From positions 62,001 through 126,000 of the forward strand of contig NZ_JBFAZX010000010.1 of assembly GCF_040689395.1 (NCBI RefSeq): a DNA stretch of 64,000 bases, given 5' to 3'. Under the pieces are notes generated by a model that saw only the letters and a list, made by a program, of their open reading frames with translations, made no database searches and was not told the origin of the DNA. This document shows, piece after piece, positions 43,400 to 53,873 of the stretch. Origin of the DNA: Dactylosporangium sp040689395. GTDB lineage: Bacteria > Actinomycetota > Actinomycetes > Mycobacteriales > Micromonosporaceae. The first letter of the stretch is position 1. Every line of letters begins with the position of its first letter. The position numbers were made by a program, and so were the translations under genes.

Positions 43400-45867
43400 T
43401 GACCGACGTGGTTCCCAAGACTGACACGGTGAAGCTCACGATCGACGGCCTCGAGGTCGAGGCGCCGAAGGGCACGCTCGTCATCCGGGCCGCCGAGCAG
43501 GTGGGCATCTCGATCCCGCGCTTCTGCGACCACCCGCTGCTGGCCCCGGCCGGCGCCTGCCGGCAGTGCCTGGTCGACATTGAGGGCCAGCGCAAGCCGG
43601 TCGCCTCCTGCACGCAGCCGGTGGCCGAGGGTATGGTCGTGCGGACCCAGAAGACCTCCGAAGTGGCCAAGAAGGCCCAGGAGGGAATCATGGAGTTCCT
43701 CCTGATCAACCACCCGCTTGACTGCCCGGTCTGCGACAAGGGCGGCGAGTGCCCGCTGCAGAACCAGGCGATGAGCAACGGCCAGTCCGAGTCCCGGTTC
43801 GTCGAGCAGAAGCGGGAGTACCCCAAGCCGCTGCCGATCAGCACCCAGGTGCTGCTCGACCGCGAGCGGTGCGTGCTGTGCCAGCGCTGCACCCGCTTCT
43901 CCGACGAGATCGCCGGCGACAAGTTCATCGACCTGATGGAGCGCTCGTCCAACGAGCAGATCGGCGTGTTCCGCGGCGACCCCGACTCGCCCGAGGACGA
44001 CGCGCCGTTCAACAGCTACTTCTCCGGCAACACGATCCAGATCTGCCCGGTCGGGGCGCTGACGAGCTCGCAGTACCGCTTCCGGGCCCGCCCCTTCGAC
44101 CTGGTCTCCACGCCGAACGTCTGCGAGCACTGCGCCGCGGGCTGCGATCAGCGGGCCGACCACCGCCGGGGCAAGGTCATGCGCCGCCTCGCCGGCGACG
44201 ACCCGGCGGTGAACGAGGAGTGGAACTGCGACAAGGGACGCTTCGCGTTCCAGTACGTCAACGCCACCGACCGCATCACCACCCCGCTGGTCCGCGACAC
44301 GAAGACCGGCGAGCTGCGCACGGCCAGCTGGCCGGAGGCGCTGACGGTCGCCGCGGCCGGGCTCGCCGCCGCGAAGGACAACGGCGGCGTGGGCGTGCTG
44401 GCCGGCGGCCGGCTGAGCGTCGAGGACGCCTACGCGTACGCGAAGTTCGCCCGGGTCGCGCTCGGCACGAACGACATCGACTTCCGCGCCCGGCCGCTGT
44501 CGGCGGAGGAGACCGAGTTCCTCGGCTCCCACGTCGTCGGGCGGGTCGACGTCACCTACGCCGACATCGACCAGGCCCCCGCGGTCGTCTTCGTCGGGCT
44601 GGAGCCCGAGGAGGAGTGCCCGATCATCTTCCTGCGGGCGCGCAAGGCCTACCTCAAGCGTGGTCTGCCCAGCTACGCGGTGGCGCCGTTCGTGAGCCGC
44701 GGCTTCGAGAAGCTCGGTGCGACCGTCCTGCTCACCGTCCCCGGTGCCGAGGCGGAGGTGCTCGGCGCGTCCGAGCAGCTGCGCGAGGCGCTGTCGGCCG
44801 AGGGCGCGATCCTGTTCGTCGGCGAGCGGCTGGCAAGCGTGCCGGGCGGCCTGTCCGCCGCAGCGCGGCTGGCCGAGGCCACCGGCGCCCGGCTCGCCTG
44901 GGTGCCGCGCCGGGCCGGTGACCGCGGCGCGGTCGAGGCCGGCGTCCTGCCGACCCTGCTGCCGGGCGGCCGCCAGGTCTTCGACCCGGCCGCGCGCGGC
45001 GAGATCGCCATCGCCTGGGACCTGGACGCGGGCGTGCTGCCCAGCGCCTCGGGCCGTGACACCGACGGCATCGTCGCCGCGGCCCGCGAGGGCCGGCTCG
45101 GCGCGCTGGTCGTCGGCGGCGTCGACCCGGCCGACCTGGCCGACCCGATCGCCGCCGAGGAGGCGCTGGACAAGGTCGGCTTCCTGGTCAGCCTGGAGCT
45201 GCGGATGAGCGCCGTCGCCAAGCGCGCCGACGTCGTCCTGCCGATCGCCCCGGCGGTCGAGAAGTCCGGCTCCTACGTCAACTGGGAGGGCCGGGCCCGC
45301 CCGTTCGGCACCGTGCTGAAGACCCACGCGATGAGCGACGCCCGCGTGCTCGACACGCTGGGCCGCGAGCTCGGCGTCCAGCTCGGCGTCGCGGACGTGA
45401 CGGCGATCCGGACGCAGCTGGCCGCGCTGGCCCAGCTGCCGCTGCCGGGCACCGTCTCGGTCGGTACCGTCGGCGCCGGCAGCCCGAGTGTCGTTCGCGG
45501 CAGCGCGCCGGACGTCGAGCCGGCCGTGCCGCTCAAGCCGGGCAGCGGCCAGGCGATCCTGGCCTCCTGGCATCACCTGATCGACGGCGGCTCGCTGCAG
45601 GACGGGGACGGCCACCTGGCCGGCACCGCCCGCCCCGCTGTGGTCCGGATCTCCAAGAGCACCGCGGCCGACCTCGGCGTGGTGGACGGGGACGCGGTGA
45701 CGGTCGGCAGCGCGCGGGGTGCGATCACCCTGCCGGCACTCGTCACCGACATGGTCGACGGGGTTGTGTGGATCCCGACGAACTCACCGGGCTCGACCCT
45801 GCGGCGCACGCTCGGCGTCACCGAGGGCGCGCTGGTCGAGATCAGCACTGGGGGTAGCGCAAAATGA
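43399..45867 (+). CDS. nuoG: NADH-quinone oxidoreductase subunit G
   Basis: An 822-residue subunit. The N-terminal 2Fe-2S domain has RFCDHPLLAPAGACRQCLVD, the His-Cys3 cluster is in LLINHPLDCPVCDKGGECPL, the 4Fe-4S ligands are in RCVLCQRCTRFSDEIAGD, and CEHCAAGCDQ marks the extra N7-type cluster. Residues 260-822 form the molybdopterin-oxidoreductase-like domain. It passes electrons along the peripheral arm. ATG overlaps the nuoF stop (TGATG); its own stop overlaps nuoH. Confidence 0.95.
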
Positions 45868-47171
45868 CGCCTCTCGCCTACGGCAACCTGGACCAGTTCG
45901 GCAAGGACCCCTGGTGGCTGGTGCTCGCGAAGGTCGTCGTGATCTTCGCGTTCCTGGTCGTCATGACGCTCTTCGCCATCTGGTACGAGCGCCGGGTCGT
46001 GGCCCGCATGCAGGTCCGCCCGGGCCCCAACCGCAACGGCCCGTTCGGCCTGCTGCAGTCGCTCGCAGACGGCCTGAAGCTGGCCTTCAAGGAAGACATC
46101 ATGCCGCGCATGGCGGACAAGGTGGTCTTCTTCTTCGCGCCGGTGATCTCCACGATCTGCGCGTTCACCGCGTTCTCGGTGATCCCGTTCGGGCCGTCGG
46201 TGTCGGTGTTCGGCACGCACACCCCGCTGCAGCTCACCGACATCCCGGTGGCGGTGCTGCTGGTGCTGGCCTGCGCCTCGATCGGCATCTACGGCATCGT
46301 GCTGGGCGGCTGGGCCTCCGGCTCGACGTACCCGCTGCTCGGCGGTCTGCGCTCGAGCGCCCAGATGATCTCGTACGAGGTCGCGATGGGCCTGTCCATC
46401 GTCTCGGTCTTCCTGGTCGCGGGCACGATGTCGACCTCGGAGATCGTCGCGGCGCAGTCGGGGGCCTGGTACGCCGTGCTGCTCATCCCGAGCTTCCTGA
46501 TCTACTTCACGGCTGCGGTCGGTGAGACCAACCGGGCACCCTTCGACCTGCCCGAGGCCGAGTCCGAGCTCGTCGGCGGCTTCCACACCGAGTACTCGTC
46601 GCTGAAGTTCGCACTGTTCTTCCTCGCCGAGTACGTCAACATGGTCACCGTCTCGGGCCTGTGCGCCACGCTGTTCCTCGGCGGCTGGCGCGCCCCGTGG
46701 CCGATCTCGCTCTGGGACGGCGCGAACCACGGCTGGTGGCCGATCCTGTGGTTCACCATCAAGGTGCTCCTGCTGCTGTTCGTGTTCGTCTGGCTCCGCG
46801 GCACGCTGCCCCGGCTGCGCTACGACCAGTTCATGCGCTTCGGCTGGAAGGTGCTCATCCCGGCCAACCTGGTCTGGATCCTGGTGCTGTCCGGCATCCG
46901 GCTGGTGCAGACGAACAGCGACCTGAGCACGGGCGCGCGCACCGGGGTGATCGTGGGCATCGTCGCCCTGGTCGTGCTGGTGGTGGCGCTCCTCCTCCTG
47001 CAGCGCGCCCGCCGCGCCCCGCTGGCGGATCTGCCGCAGACGCCAGGCGGCCGGATCGGTGGCGAGAACGGCTTCCCGTTGCCGCCGCTGAACCTCGAGG
47101 TGCCGCCCAGCCCGCGGGCCAAGCGCGTGATCGTCGAGCGGGAAACCGTCCCGACCGGCAAGGAGAGCTGA
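45864..47171 (+). CDS. nuoH: NADH-quinone oxidoreductase subunit H
   Basis: A 435-residue membrane subunit with about eight helices that closes the quinone channel. Seen: YERRVVARMQVRPGPNRNGP, LQSLADGLKLAFKEDIMPRM and ETNRAPFDLPEAESELVGGF. The C-terminal 60 residues after the last helix are a charged extension found in actinobacterial homologues. ATGA overlap with nuoG. Confidence 0.96.
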   Translation: MTPLAYGNLDQFGKDPWWLVLAKVVVIFAFLVVMTLFAIWYERRVVARMQVRPGPNRNGPFGLLQSLADGLKLAFKEDIMPRMADKVVFFFAPVISTICAFTAFSVIPFGPSVSVFGTHTPLQLTDIPVAVLLVLACASIGIYGIVLGGWASGSTYPLLGGLRSSAQMISYEVAMGLSIVSVFLVAGTMSTSEIVAAQSGAWYAVLLIPSFLIYFTAAVGETNRAPFDLPEAESELVGGFHTEYSSLKFALFFLAEYVNMVTVSGLCATLFLGGWRAPWPISLWDGANHGWWPILWFTIKVLLLLFVFVWLRGTLPRLRYDQFMRFGWKVLIPANLVWILVLSGIRLVQTNSDLSTGARTGVIVGIVALVVLVVALLLLQRARRAPLADLPQTPGGRIGGENGFPLPPLNLEVPPSPRAKRVIVERETVPTGKES

Positions 47172-47172
47172 C

Positions 47173-47721
47173 GTGTCAATTGGTGGAACCCTCAAGGGGT
47201 TCGGGGTCACCTTCTCGCACATGTTCAAGAAGGTGGTCACCGAGGAGTACCCGGAGCAGCGCAAGCCGCCCGCTCCGCGGTACCACGGCCGGCACATTCT
47301 CAACCGCTGGCCGGACGGGCTCGAGAAGTGCATCGGGTGCGAGCTGTGCGCGTGGGCGTGCCCGGCGGACGCGATCTTCGTCGAGGGCGCGGACAACACC
47401 GAGGACGCGCGGTTCTCGCCCGGTGAGCGCTACGCCCAGACGTACCAGATCAACTACGCCCGCTGCATCTTCTGCGGGCTGTGCATCGAGGCCTGCCCGA
47501 CCCGCTCGCTGACCATGAGCAACGAGTACGAGCTGGCCCGCGACAACCGCCGCGACCTGATCTTCACCAAGGAGCAGCTGCTCGCGCCGCTGCTGCCGGG
47601 GATGGAGCACCCGCCGCACGACATGCGCCTGGGCGACTCCGAGAAGGACTACTACGTCGGCGCTCTGGAGAACCCCGGCACCTCCGCCGGCGCTGAACGG
47701 TACAAGGGGGTCCACTCATGA
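47173..47721 (+). CDS. nuoI: NADH-quinone oxidoreductase subunit I
   Basis: A 182-residue ferredoxin-like subunit with clusters N6a and N6b. The two motifs are CIGCELCAWACPADAI and CIFCGLCIEACPTRS. GTG start one base after the nuoH stop. Long C-terminal tail. Stop overlaps nuoJ (ATGA). Confidence 0.96.
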   Translation: MSIGGTLKGFGVTFSHMFKKVVTEEYPEQRKPPAPRYHGRHILNRWPDGLEKCIGCELCAWACPADAIFVEGADNTEDARFSPGERYAQTYQINYARCIFCGLCIEACPTRSLTMSNEYELARDNRRDLIFTKEQLLAPLLPGMEHPPHDMRLGDSEKDYYVGALENPGTSAGAERYKGVHS

Positions 47722-48497
47722 CCGGAACCCTGGCACTGCAGACGCTCGCCTCGGCCGGCGAGGTGAAGGGCGGCGAGGCCGTCACCTTCTGGATCCTCGC
47801 CCCGCTCGCGGTGCTCGGCGCGATCGGCATGGTCTGGGCGCGTAACGCGGTGCACTCGGCGCTCTCGCTGATCATCACGATGCTGTCCCTGGGCGTGTTC
47901 TACGTTCTGCAGGCCGGCCCGTTCATCGGCATGGTGCAGATCATCGTCTACACCGGCGCCATCATGATGCTGTTCCTGTTCGTGCTGATGCTCGTCGGCC
48001 GCGACTCCTCGGACTCGCTGATCGAGACGCTGCGCGGGCAGCGGATGGCGGCCAGCATCCTGGGCATCGGCCTGGCGCTGCTGCTGGGCATCGGCCTCTA
48101 CCGGGCACTGGGCGGCGTCAGCCCGAAGGGCCTGGCCGAAGCCAACGCACCCGGCAACGTGGTGGCCATCTCCCGGCTGCTGTTCACCAAGTACGTCTGG
48201 GTCTTCGAAATCACGTCGGCGCTGCTGATCACGGCGGCGGTCGGCGCGATGATCCTGGCGCACATCCAGAAGCGCAAGGAAGACAAGGTCAGCCAGCCGG
48301 AACGCATGGTGGCGCGCTTCCGCCCGGGCAACTACCCGGCGCCGAAGCCCGGCCCCGGCGTCTTCGCAGGCTCGGACTCGGTGGCGACCCCGGCCCGGCT
48401 GCCCGACGGCACGCCGTCCGAACGCAGCATCTCCAAGATCCTGCCGACGCGGGAGTTGACGTCAGCCGACGTCGCACCAAAGGGGACCGAGAAGTGA
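47718..48497 (+). CDS. nuoJ: NADH-quinone oxidoreductase subunit J
   Basis: A 259-residue membrane subunit with five helices; MVQIIVYTGAIMMLFLFVLM carries the family's pi-bulge helix. The C-terminal 75 residues are a polar extension (RMVARFRPGNYPAPKPGPGV region). Overlaps nuoI and nuoK by 4 nt each. Confidence 0.94.
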   Translation: MTGTLALQTLASAGEVKGGEAVTFWILAPLAVLGAIGMVWARNAVHSALSLIITMLSLGVFYVLQAGPFIGMVQIIVYTGAIMMLFLFVLMLVGRDSSDSLIETLRGQRMAASILGIGLALLLGIGLYRALGGVSPKGLAEANAPGNVVAISRLLFTKYVWVFEITSALLITAAVGAMILAHIQKRKEDKVSQPERMVARFRPGNYPAPKPGPGVFAGSDSVATPARLPDGTPSERSISKILPTRELTSADVAPKGTEK

Positions 48498-48793
48498 CTC
48501 CGACGTACTACATCGTCCTCGCGGCGATCCTGTTCACGATCGGCGCGGTGGGCGTACTCGTCCGCAGGAACGCGATCGTGTTGTTCATGTGCATCGAGTT
48601 GATGCTGAACTCGGCCAACCTCACGCTGGTCACGTTCAGCCGGATCAACGGCACGCTCGACGGGCAGATCATGGCGTTCTTCGTCATGGTCGTGGCGGCG
48701 GCCGAGGTCGTCGTCGGCCTGGCGATCATCATGTCGATCTTCCGGACTCGGCGCTCGGCCAGCGTCGACGACGCGAACCTGCTGAAGTACTAA
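48494..48793 (+). CDS. nuoK: NADH-quinone oxidoreductase subunit K
   Basis: A 99-residue subunit with three helices. The proton-path Glu residues are in FMCIELMLNSANLTLVTFS and VMVVAAAEVVVGLAIIMSIF. GTG start overlapping nuoJ (GTGA). An AAGGAG ribosome site for nuoL begins right at its stop. Confidence 0.95.
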   Translation: MTPTYYIVLAAILFTIGAVGVLVRRNAIVLFMCIELMLNSANLTLVTFSRINGTLDGQIMAFFVMVVAAAEVVVGLAIIMSIFRTRRSASVDDANLLKY

Positions 48794-48803
48794 GGAGCGG
48801 GTG

Positions 48804-50714
48804 GTGGAACCAATCGCCTACTCGGCGGCGACCGGGTGGCTGGGCTCATTCTGGCTGCTCCCGACGATCCCGCTGGCCAGCGCGGCAGTGCTGCTGCTGC
48901 TCGGCAAGCGGGCCGACCGCTGGGGTCACTGGCTCGGCGTGCTCAGCGTCGCCGTGTCGTTCGTCCTCGGGCTGACGTACTTCTTCTCGCTGCGCGGGCT
49001 GGAGAACCGCAGCGGCGTCGAACTCAAGCTGTGGGACTTCATCAGCGTCGGCAGCTTCCACGTCGACCTGGGCCTGCTCTTTGACCCGCTGTCGGCAATG
49101 TTCGTGCTGCTCATCACCGGCGTCGGTGCCCTGATCCACCTCTACGCGGTGGGCTACATGGAGCACGACCCGGGCCGGCGGAAGTTCTTCGGGTACTTCA
49201 ACCTGTTCATCGCGGCGATGCTGTTGCTGGTCCTCGGCAACAACTACGTGATGCTGTACTTCGGCTGGGAGGGCGTCGGCCTCGCCTCCTACCTGCTGAT
49301 CTCCTTCTGGAACCTGCGCCCCAGCGCGGCGACCGCAGGCAAGAAGGCGTTCCTGATGAACCGCGTCGGTGACGCGGGCTTCGCGATCGCGATCTTCCTG
49401 ATGTTCGCTTACATCGGCAAAGTCGACTACGCGGGCGTCGCCAACAACATCGGCGCCGTGAGCAGCGGTGTGGTCCTCGCCATCGCGCTCCTGCTGCTGC
49501 TGGGCGCGGCCGGCAAGTCCGGCCAGTTCCCACTGCAGGCCTGGCTCCCCGACGCGATGGAGGGCCCGACCCCGGTCTCGGCCCTGATCCACGCCGCGAC
49601 GATGGTGACCGCGGGTGTCTACCTCGTCGCCCGCTCGCACCCGATCTTCGACGCCTCGCCCGACGCGCAGACCGTGGTCGTCGCCGTCGGCGCGCTGACG
49701 CTGCTGATCGGCTGCATCATCGGCTGCGCCAAGGACGACATCAAGCGGGTGCTGGCCTGGTCGACGGTCAGCCAGATCGGCTACATGTTCCTGGGTGTCG
49801 GGCTCGGCGGCGCGGCCTACGCGCTCGCGCTGATCCACCTGCTCGCGCACGGCTTCTTCAAGGCCGGCATGTTCCTCGGCGCCGGCTCGGTCATGCACGG
49901 CATGCACGACCAGACCGACATCCGCCGCTTCGGCGGGCTCTGGAAGTACATGAAGATCACCTGGATCACGTTCGGCCTCGGCTGGCTCGCGATCATCGGC
50001 TTCCCCGGCCTGTCCGGCTTCTTCTCGAAGGAGCCGATCATCGTGGCTGCCTTCGAGCGTGAGGGCTGGACGGCCTGGCTCTTCGGCGGGGCGGCACTGC
50101 TCGGCGCGGGCCTGACCGCGTTCTACATGACGCGGCTGTTCTGGCTGACGTTCCACGGTCCGAAGCGCTGGACCGAGGACATCAAGCACCCGCACGAGTC
50201 GCCGGCCGTGATGACGATTCCGCTGATCCTGCTGGCGGTCGGCTCGGTGTTCGCCGGATGGCTGCTGTCGACGTCGGTGCCCGACTGGCTGACCCCGGTC
50301 TATGGCGCCGAGCGCGTCGCGCATGAGCCGGTCATGGCGCACTGGCTGATCACCACGCTGTCGATCGTGGTGACCTTCGCCGGCGCCGGCCTCGCGATCG
50401 CGCTGTTCAACAAGGGCACCGCCCTGCAGGAGGAGCCGGCCGGTCCGCTGGTGACCGCCGCACGCAAGAACCTCTACACCGACTCGTTCAACGAGATCGT
50501 GTTCGAGGCGCCGGGTCGCTACCTGACCCGCGCCCTGGTCTACCTCGACAACCGCGGCATCGACGGGCTGGTCAACGGCCTGGCCGCGGGCGTCGGCGGC
50601 GGGTCGGGCCGATTGCGCCGGGCCCAGACCGGGTTCGTGCGCTCCTACGCCCTGTCCATCCTCGGAGGTGCGGTGCTCGTGGTTGCCGCCACGCTTGTGG
50701 TGAGGTTCGGATGA
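48804..50714 (+). CDS. nuoL: NADH-quinone oxidoreductase subunit L
   Basis: A 636-residue antiporter-like subunit with about 16 helices and the lateral helix HL at the end. Seen: NNYVMLYFGWEGVGLASYLL (key Glu), LPDAMEGPTPVSALIHAATM and the Lys in CAKDDIKRVLAWSTVSQIGY. Two GTG codons are in tandem; 48804 is chosen because AAGGAG lies 6 nt before it, against 3 nt for 48801. Stop overlaps nuoM. Confidence 0.95.
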   Translation: MEPIAYSAATGWLGSFWLLPTIPLASAAVLLLLGKRADRWGHWLGVLSVAVSFVLGLTYFFSLRGLENRSGVELKLWDFISVGSFHVDLGLLFDPLSAMFVLLITGVGALIHLYAVGYMEHDPGRRKFFGYFNLFIAAMLLLVLGNNYVMLYFGWEGVGLASYLLISFWNLRPSAATAGKKAFLMNRVGDAGFAIAIFLMFAYIGKVDYAGVANNIGAVSSGVVLAIALLLLLGAAGKSGQFPLQAWLPDAMEGPTPVSALIHAATMVTAGVYLVARSHPIFDASPDAQTVVVAVGALTLLIGCIIGCAKDDIKRVLAWSTVSQIGYMFLGVGLGGAAYALALIHLLAHGFFKAGMFLGAGSVMHGMHDQTDIRRFGGLWKYMKITWITFGLGWLAIIGFPGLSGFFSKEPIIVAAFEREGWTAWLFGGAALLGAGLTAFYMTRLFWLTFHGPKRWTEDIKHPHESPAVMTIPLILLAVGSVFAGWLLSTSVPDWLTPVYGAERVAHEPVMAHWLITTLSIVVTFAGAGLAIALFNKGTALQEEPAGPLVTAARKNLYTDSFNEIVFEAPGRYLTRALVYLDNRGIDGLVNGLAAGVGGGSGRLRRAQTGFVRSYALSILGGAVLVVAATLVVRFG

Positions 50715-52240
50715 GCAGCTTCCCCTACCTGACCGTTCTCACGGCCGCGCCGCTCGTCGGCGCGGCGGGGGTCGCGTTGCTGCCCAAGGACAAGCCCGAA
50801 CTCGCCAAGCGCGTCGCGCTGGCCTGGTCGGTCGTGGTCCTGGCGCTCGGCGTCGGCCTGTGGGCGCAGTTCAAGCCCGAAGGCGACCGCTTCCAGCTGC
50901 GCGACTCCTGGACCTGGATCCCGCAGTGGGGCGCGAAGTTCACCTTCGCCGTCGACGGCATAGCCCTCGTCATGATCGCGCTGATCGCCCTGCTCGTGCC
51001 GCTGGTCATCCTGGCCTCCTGGCACGACGCGGAGCACAGCAAGCGGTCGGTCCCGGCGTACTTCTCGCTGCTGCTGGCCCTCGAGTGCACGATGATCGGC
51101 GTCTTCGCCGCGCAGGACGTGTTCCTGTTCTACGTGTTCTTCGAGGTCATGCTCGTGCCGATGTACTTCCTCATCGGCTCCTACGGCGGGCAGCACAAGC
51201 AGTACGCCGCGGTGAAGTTCTTCCTGTACTCGCTGCTCGGCGGCCTGTTCATGCTGGCCGCGCTGGTCGGGCTGTGGGTGCTGGGCGGGGAGACGTTCGA
51301 CTGGCAGACCCTGCTGCACGCCGACTTCTCGACCAACACCGAGCGGTGGCTGTTCCTCGGGTTCTTCATCGCGTTCGCGATCAAGGCGCCGTTCTTCCCG
51401 TTCCACACCTGGCTGCCGGACGCCGGTGGCGCCGCGCCGGCCGGTTCCGCCGCGCTGCTCGTCGGCGTCCTGGACAAGGTCGGAACGTTCGGGATCCTGC
51501 GGTACTGCCTCCCGCTCTTCCCGAACGCGTCGAAGGACTTCGCGTGGCTCGGGCTCACGCTCGCGCTCGTCGGCATCATCTACGGTGCCCTGGTCGCGAT
51601 CGGGCAGAAGGACCTCAAGCGCCTGGTGTCGTACACGTCGATCGCGCACTTCGGCTTCATCGGCGTCGGCATCTTCGCCTTCACCACGCAGGCCGGCACG
51701 GGCGCGGTCCTCTACATGGTCAACCACGGCCTGGCGACCGGCCTGCTGTTCCTGGTCGTCGGCATGCTGGTGGCCCGCCGGGGCAGCGCGCTGGTGACCG
51801 ACTTCGGCGGCGCGGGCAAGCTCATGCCGGTGCTCGCCGGCGTCTTCTTCATCGCCGGTCTCGCCTCGCTGGCGCTGCCCGGCACCTCGCCCTTCGTCTC
51901 CGAGTTCCTGGTGCTGATCGGCACGTTCACGGTGAACAAGCCGGTCGCGATCATCGCCACCGCCGGCATCATCCTGGCGGCCGGGTACGTGCTCTGGATG
52001 ATCCAGCGCACCACCCAGGGCACCCCGAACCCGAAGCTGGCCGAGATCAAGGCCATGGGCCGCGACCTCTCGCTGCGCGAGGCCGTCGTGGTCACCCCGC
52101 TGATCGCCCTGATCCTGCTGCTGGGCTTCTACCCCAAGCCGGTGATCGACGTGATCAACCCGGCGGTGAAGGCGACCATGCAGGACGTCGGCAGGACCGA
52201 CCCGAAAGCCACCGTGGGTACCGTGGAGGCCGGCAAGTGA
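50711..52240 (+). CDS. nuoM: NADH-quinone oxidoreductase subunit M
   Basis: A 509-residue antiporter-like subunit with about 14 helices. Seen: FLFYVFFEVMLVPMYFLIGS (key Glu), FPFHTWLPDAGGAAPAGSAA and GQKDLKRLVSYTSIAHFGFI (key Lys). ATGA overlap with nuoL and GTGA overlap with nuoN. Confidence 0.95.
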   Translation: MSSFPYLTVLTAAPLVGAAGVALLPKDKPELAKRVALAWSVVVLALGVGLWAQFKPEGDRFQLRDSWTWIPQWGAKFTFAVDGIALVMIALIALLVPLVILASWHDAEHSKRSVPAYFSLLLALECTMIGVFAAQDVFLFYVFFEVMLVPMYFLIGSYGGQHKQYAAVKFFLYSLLGGLFMLAALVGLWVLGGETFDWQTLLHADFSTNTERWLFLGFFIAFAIKAPFFPFHTWLPDAGGAAPAGSAALLVGVLDKVGTFGILRYCLPLFPNASKDFAWLGLTLALVGIIYGALVAIGQKDLKRLVSYTSIAHFGFIGVGIFAFTTQAGTGAVLYMVNHGLATGLLFLVVGMLVARRGSALVTDFGGAGKLMPVLAGVFFIAGLASLALPGTSPFVSEFLVLIGTFTVNKPVAIIATAGIILAAGYVLWMIQRTTQGTPNPKLAEIKAMGRDLSLREAVVVTPLIALILLLGFYPKPVIDVINPAVKATMQDVGRTDPKATVGTVEAGK

Positions 52241-53769
52241 ACGAAACTCTCCAACTGCCGCACCTGAATTACGCGGCACTCGCGCCGATGCTGATCCTCT
52301 TCGGCGTGGCCTGCGTCGGGATCCTCGTCGAGGGCTTCGTGCCCCGGCGGGTGCGGCACAGCGTCCAGCTCACGCTGGCCCTGGCCGGCCTGGTCGCCGC
52401 GCTGGTCATGGTCATCCGGCAGAGCGACAAGCCGGTGATCACCGCCGCGGCCGCGGTCGCGGTCGACAAGCCGGGCCTGTTCCTGTCGGCTGCGATCATC
52501 GTGCTGGGCATCGTCTCGCTGCTGCTGATCGGCGAGCGCACGCTGGAGCCGGGTGGTGCGTTCGTCGCGCAGGCCGCGGTCACCGCCAACACGGATCGCG
52601 ACCGCGAGCAGGCGGCCCGATTCGGCGGCGCGACCGAGGTCTTCCCGCTGACGATGTTCGCCCTGGGCGGCATGCTGCTGTTCACCACCGCGAACGACCT
52701 GCTGACCATGTTCGTCGCGCTCGAGGTCTTCTCGCTGCCGCTGTACCTGCTCTGCGCGCTGGCTCGCCGCCGGCGGCTGCTGTCGCAGGAGGCCGCGATG
52801 AAGTACTTCCTGCTCGGCTCCTTCGCCTCGGCGTTCTTCCTGTTCGGCATCGCGCTGGTCTACGGCTACGCCGGCCAGGTCGACTTCAAGTCGATCGACA
52901 CGGCGATCCAGGCCAACGCCCAGAACGACATCCTGCTGTACGTCGGCCTGGCGATGCTGGCGATCGGCCTGCTGTTCAAGGCGGCTGCGGTGCCGTTCCA
53001 CGTGTGGACGCCCGACGTCTACCAGGGCGCCCCGACGCCGATCACCGCGCTCATGGCGGCCTGCACCAAGGTCGCCGCGTTCGGCGGGCTGCTGCGCCTG
53101 GTGTACGTCGGCTTCCGCCACACCGACCTGACGATCCAGCCGGTGCTGGGCGCGATCGCGGTGGCGACGATGATCATCGGTGCGATCCTGGCGGTCACCC
53201 AGACCGACATCAAGCGTCTGCTCGCCTACTCGTCGATCGCGAACGCCGGCTACCTGCTCATCGGCGTGATCTCGCTCAACGACAAGGGCCTGTCCAGCTC
53301 GCTGTTCTACCTGGTGGCGTACGGCTTCACCGTGCTCGCCGCGTTCGCCGTGGTCACGCTGGTGCGCGACGCAGACGGGGAGGCCACCCACCTGTCGCGC
53401 TGGGCCGGGCTCGGCCGCCGCTCGCCGCTGTACGCCTCGCTGTTCACCTTCATCCTGCTGGCCTTCGCCGGCCTGCCGCTGACCAGCGGGTTCACCGCCA
53501 AGGTGGGCGTGTTCGCGGCGGCGGTCGACGGCAACCAGACCTGGCTGGTGATCGCAGGCGTGGTGAGCTCCGCCATCCTCGCCTTCCCTTACCTGCGCGT
53601 CGTCGTCATGATGTGGCTGTCGGAGCCGGGCGAGAGCACGCCGGCCGTGTCCATTCCGGGCGCGATGACCGCGGCCGCGCTGGTCATCGGCACGGTCGCG
53701 ACGCTGGTCCTGGGCGTGGCGCCGGGTGCGCTACTCGAGGTGACGCAGAACGCCGGGAAGTTCCTCTAG
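52237..53769 (+). CDS. nuoN: NADH-quinone oxidoreductase subunit N
   Basis: A 510-residue antiporter-like subunit, last of the operon. Seen: LLTMFVALEVFSLPLYLLCA, VPFHVWTPDVYQGAPTPITA and TQTDIKRLLAYSSIANAGYL. GTG start overlapping nuoM. A strong hairpin follows 27 nt after the stop, ending the nuo transcript before the polyprenyl synthase gene. Confidence 0.95.
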   Translation: MNETLQLPHLNYAALAPMLILFGVACVGILVEGFVPRRVRHSVQLTLALAGLVAALVMVIRQSDKPVITAAAAVAVDKPGLFLSAAIIVLGIVSLLLIGERTLEPGGAFVAQAAVTANTDRDREQAARFGGATEVFPLTMFALGGMLLFTTANDLLTMFVALEVFSLPLYLLCALARRRRLLSQEAAMKYFLLGSFASAFFLFGIALVYGYAGQVDFKSIDTAIQANAQNDILLYVGLAMLAIGLLFKAAAVPFHVWTPDVYQGAPTPITALMAACTKVAAFGGLLRLVYVGFRHTDLTIQPVLGAIAVATMIIGAILAVTQTDIKRLLAYSSIANAGYLLIGVISLNDKGLSSSLFYLVAYGFTVLAAFAVVTLVRDADGEATHLSRWAGLGRRSPLYASLFTFILLAFAGLPLTSGFTAKVGVFAAAVDGNQTWLVIAGVVSSAILAFPYLRVVVMMWLSEPGESTPAVSIPGAMTAAALVIGTVATLVLGVAPGALLEVTQNAGKFL

Positions 53770-53795
53770 ATAGCTGTTTGTGTTATACCGACAGT

Positions 53796-53828
53796 GACGT
53801 CCCCCGTGGGCTCCCACGCGGGGACGTC
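53796..53828 (+). terminator. Terminator of the nuo operon
   Basis: GACGTCCCCCGTGGG (53796-53810) pairs with CCCACGCGGGGACGTC (53813-53828), with one bulged base and a 2-nt loop. It lies 27 nt after the nuoN stop. Confidence 0.8.
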
Positions 53829-53873
53829 CCTGTATCCGGAAGACGAAGTGCGTATGGCATCGTTGGAGCTGTG